This document shows, in pieces, positions 52,187 through 52,492 of a DNA stretch of 52,492 nucleotides; within the stretch, counting starts at the first letter, position 1, and each line of letters opens with the position of its first letter. The position numbers and the translations under genes were made by a program. The notes beneath the pieces are model-generated. The model saw nothing but the letters and a program-made list of their open reading frames with translations, was not told the origin of the DNA and did no database searches. The stretch spans positions 1 through 52,492 of the forward strand of contig JAFWFL010000105.1 of assembly GCA_017515595.1 (NCBI GenBank), given 5' to 3'. The DNA comes from Coriobacteriales bacterium. GTDB taxonomy: Bacteria > Actinomycetota > Coriobacteriia > Coriobacteriales > UMGS124.

Positions 52187-52213
52187 CTGCTCTTCGCACG
52201 TGCGTGGTAAACC
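52187..52213. repeat. Degenerate CRISPR type I-E-like repeat R5
   Basis: It keeps CTGCTC and CGCACGTGCG, with changes on both sides of the palindrome and a shorter, different end (GGTAAACC). It starts 899 bp after R4. In frame on the minus strand with toxin fragment 4 (ARAKSR). Confidence 0.7.
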
Positions 52214-52217
52214 GAGT

Positions 52218-52248
52218 AAGAAGCCCGCTCTATGACAGCGGGCTTCTT
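52218..52248 (+). terminator. Hairpin outside the last repeat
   Basis: AAGAAGCCCGCT pairs perfectly with AGCGGGCTTCTT. It closes the cassette region on the right and would stop transcription entering toxin fragment 4 from outside. Confidence 0.65.
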
Positions 52249-52313
52249 GCGTATACCCGTCTTTAGGATTTAACACCAGATTATTTTGAATACACAATGC
52301 ATAAATTGAGACT

Positions 52314-52339
52314 AAAGCCAGCCGTTGAGCTGGCTTTTT
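52314..52339 (+). terminator. Rho-independent terminator
   Basis: AAAGCCAGC pairs with GCTGGCTTT with a 6-nt loop and a following T-run (TTTTT). Confidence 0.75.
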
Positions 52340-52357
52340 ATGTATATATCGTGAGTG

Positions 52358-52409
52358 TTGACAAAATTCTTTGAAAGTATTGTTATACATGGTGCTATGG
52401 TGTTATAAT
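52358..52409 (+). promoter_or_regulatory. Promoter-like sequence before the transposase gene
   Basis: TTGACA near 52358 and a perfect TATAAT at 52404-52409, with ATTGTT near -35 of the latter. It points to the gene starting at 52444. Confidence 0.5.
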
Positions 52410-52443
52410 AGAGAGGATCGGTTGTCGGAGATAAGGACTTGGT

Positions 52444-52492
52444 ATGGCATATTTTTTAAAGAAGTCAACGAATAAAAAAGGTCTTTACTTAC
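52444..52492 (+). CDS. Start of an IS1634-like (IS4-group) transposase, cut by window edge
   Basis: Only 16 codons are present: MAYFLKKSTNKKGLYL. This opening (MAYFLKK...KG.YL) is typical of IS1634-family DDE transposases in Eggerthellaceae, in my recollection. The remainder lies outside the window. If right, the left end of the insertion sequence lies between 52340 and 52443. Confidence 0.5.
   Translation, partial: MAYFLKKSTNKKGLYL

Noticed and set aside
49198-52213. Calling the five repeats a normal CRISPR array
   Set aside because: Intervals of 470-920 bp with toxin and immunity-like genes are not spacers, and there are no cas genes in the window.
52082-52390. 102-codon minus-strand frame across R5
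   Set aside because: It runs through the repeat and two terminators and is in a different frame from the papain-like toxin fragment.

Overview
The window looks like chromosomal DNA of a strictly anaerobic actinobacterium of the Coriobacteriia, most likely the family Eggerthellaceae, with GC near 48 %. This is inferred from the dense set of Tat-exported FAD flavoproteins of the fumarate reductase/flavocytochrome c type, the LuxR regulators fused to about twelve membrane helices, a molybdopterin enzyme with FeS subunit and chaperone, and the general protein style. I could not run a taxonomic search.

Layout. 1-7000: end of a fumarate-reductase-like flavoprotein, then housekeeping genes mostly on the minus strand (DNA glycosylase, FeoA-FeoB fusion, LOG-family protein, ACT plus metallo-beta-lactamase fusion, ArsC-like protein) and a PNPOx-like gene. 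7000-26230: a respiratory flavoprotein island with three LuxR/12-TM regulators, six intact flavoprotein genes and two decayed ones, interrupted by two REP-associated tyrosine transposase (RAYT) elements. 24060-28380 is visibly richer in GC and holds a divergent flavoprotein, a radical SAM/SPASM enzyme and a Nif11-leader RiPP precursor, a strong candidate for an uncharacterised peptide natural product. 28584-33900: an AAA ATPase, a secreted two-domain-repeat protein, a GNAT/YoaP-like enzyme, then a gene-free stretch full of palindromes and inverted tandem repeats. 33897-40734: LysR regulator, divergent MFS transporter, molybdopterin oxidoreductase, four-cluster ferredoxin subunit and TorD-type chaperone. 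41111-48619: PASTA protein, a frameshifted flavoprotein, a DUF1016 nuclease, a type IIL (MmeI-like) restriction-methylation enzyme and a di-Mop molybdate-binding protein.

48900-52390 is AT-rich and unusual. Five copies of a type I-E CRISPR-like repeat (about 28-29 nt) lie 500-950 bp apart, with no cas genes and no 32-bp spacers in the window. Four of the five sit directly at the 5' side of a promoterless toxin C-terminal fragment followed by a small immunity-like gene; the other splits a DUF2513-like gene, and removing 28 nt restores its frame. I read this as an orphan toxin-immunity cassette array whose boundaries are marked by CRISPR-like repeats. The start of an IS transposase lies at the right edge.

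How the parts may work together: the flavoproteins (with FMN-binding domains in some) and the molybdoenzyme are exported by Tat and probably use many alternative electron acceptors, each under a membrane-bound LuxR or LysR regulator. Repeat families are abundant: the RAYT/REP family built on TGACTCA plus GGGACGGTTCTT, and a strongly over-used octamer TTCTCGGC, often in inverted pairs after genes.
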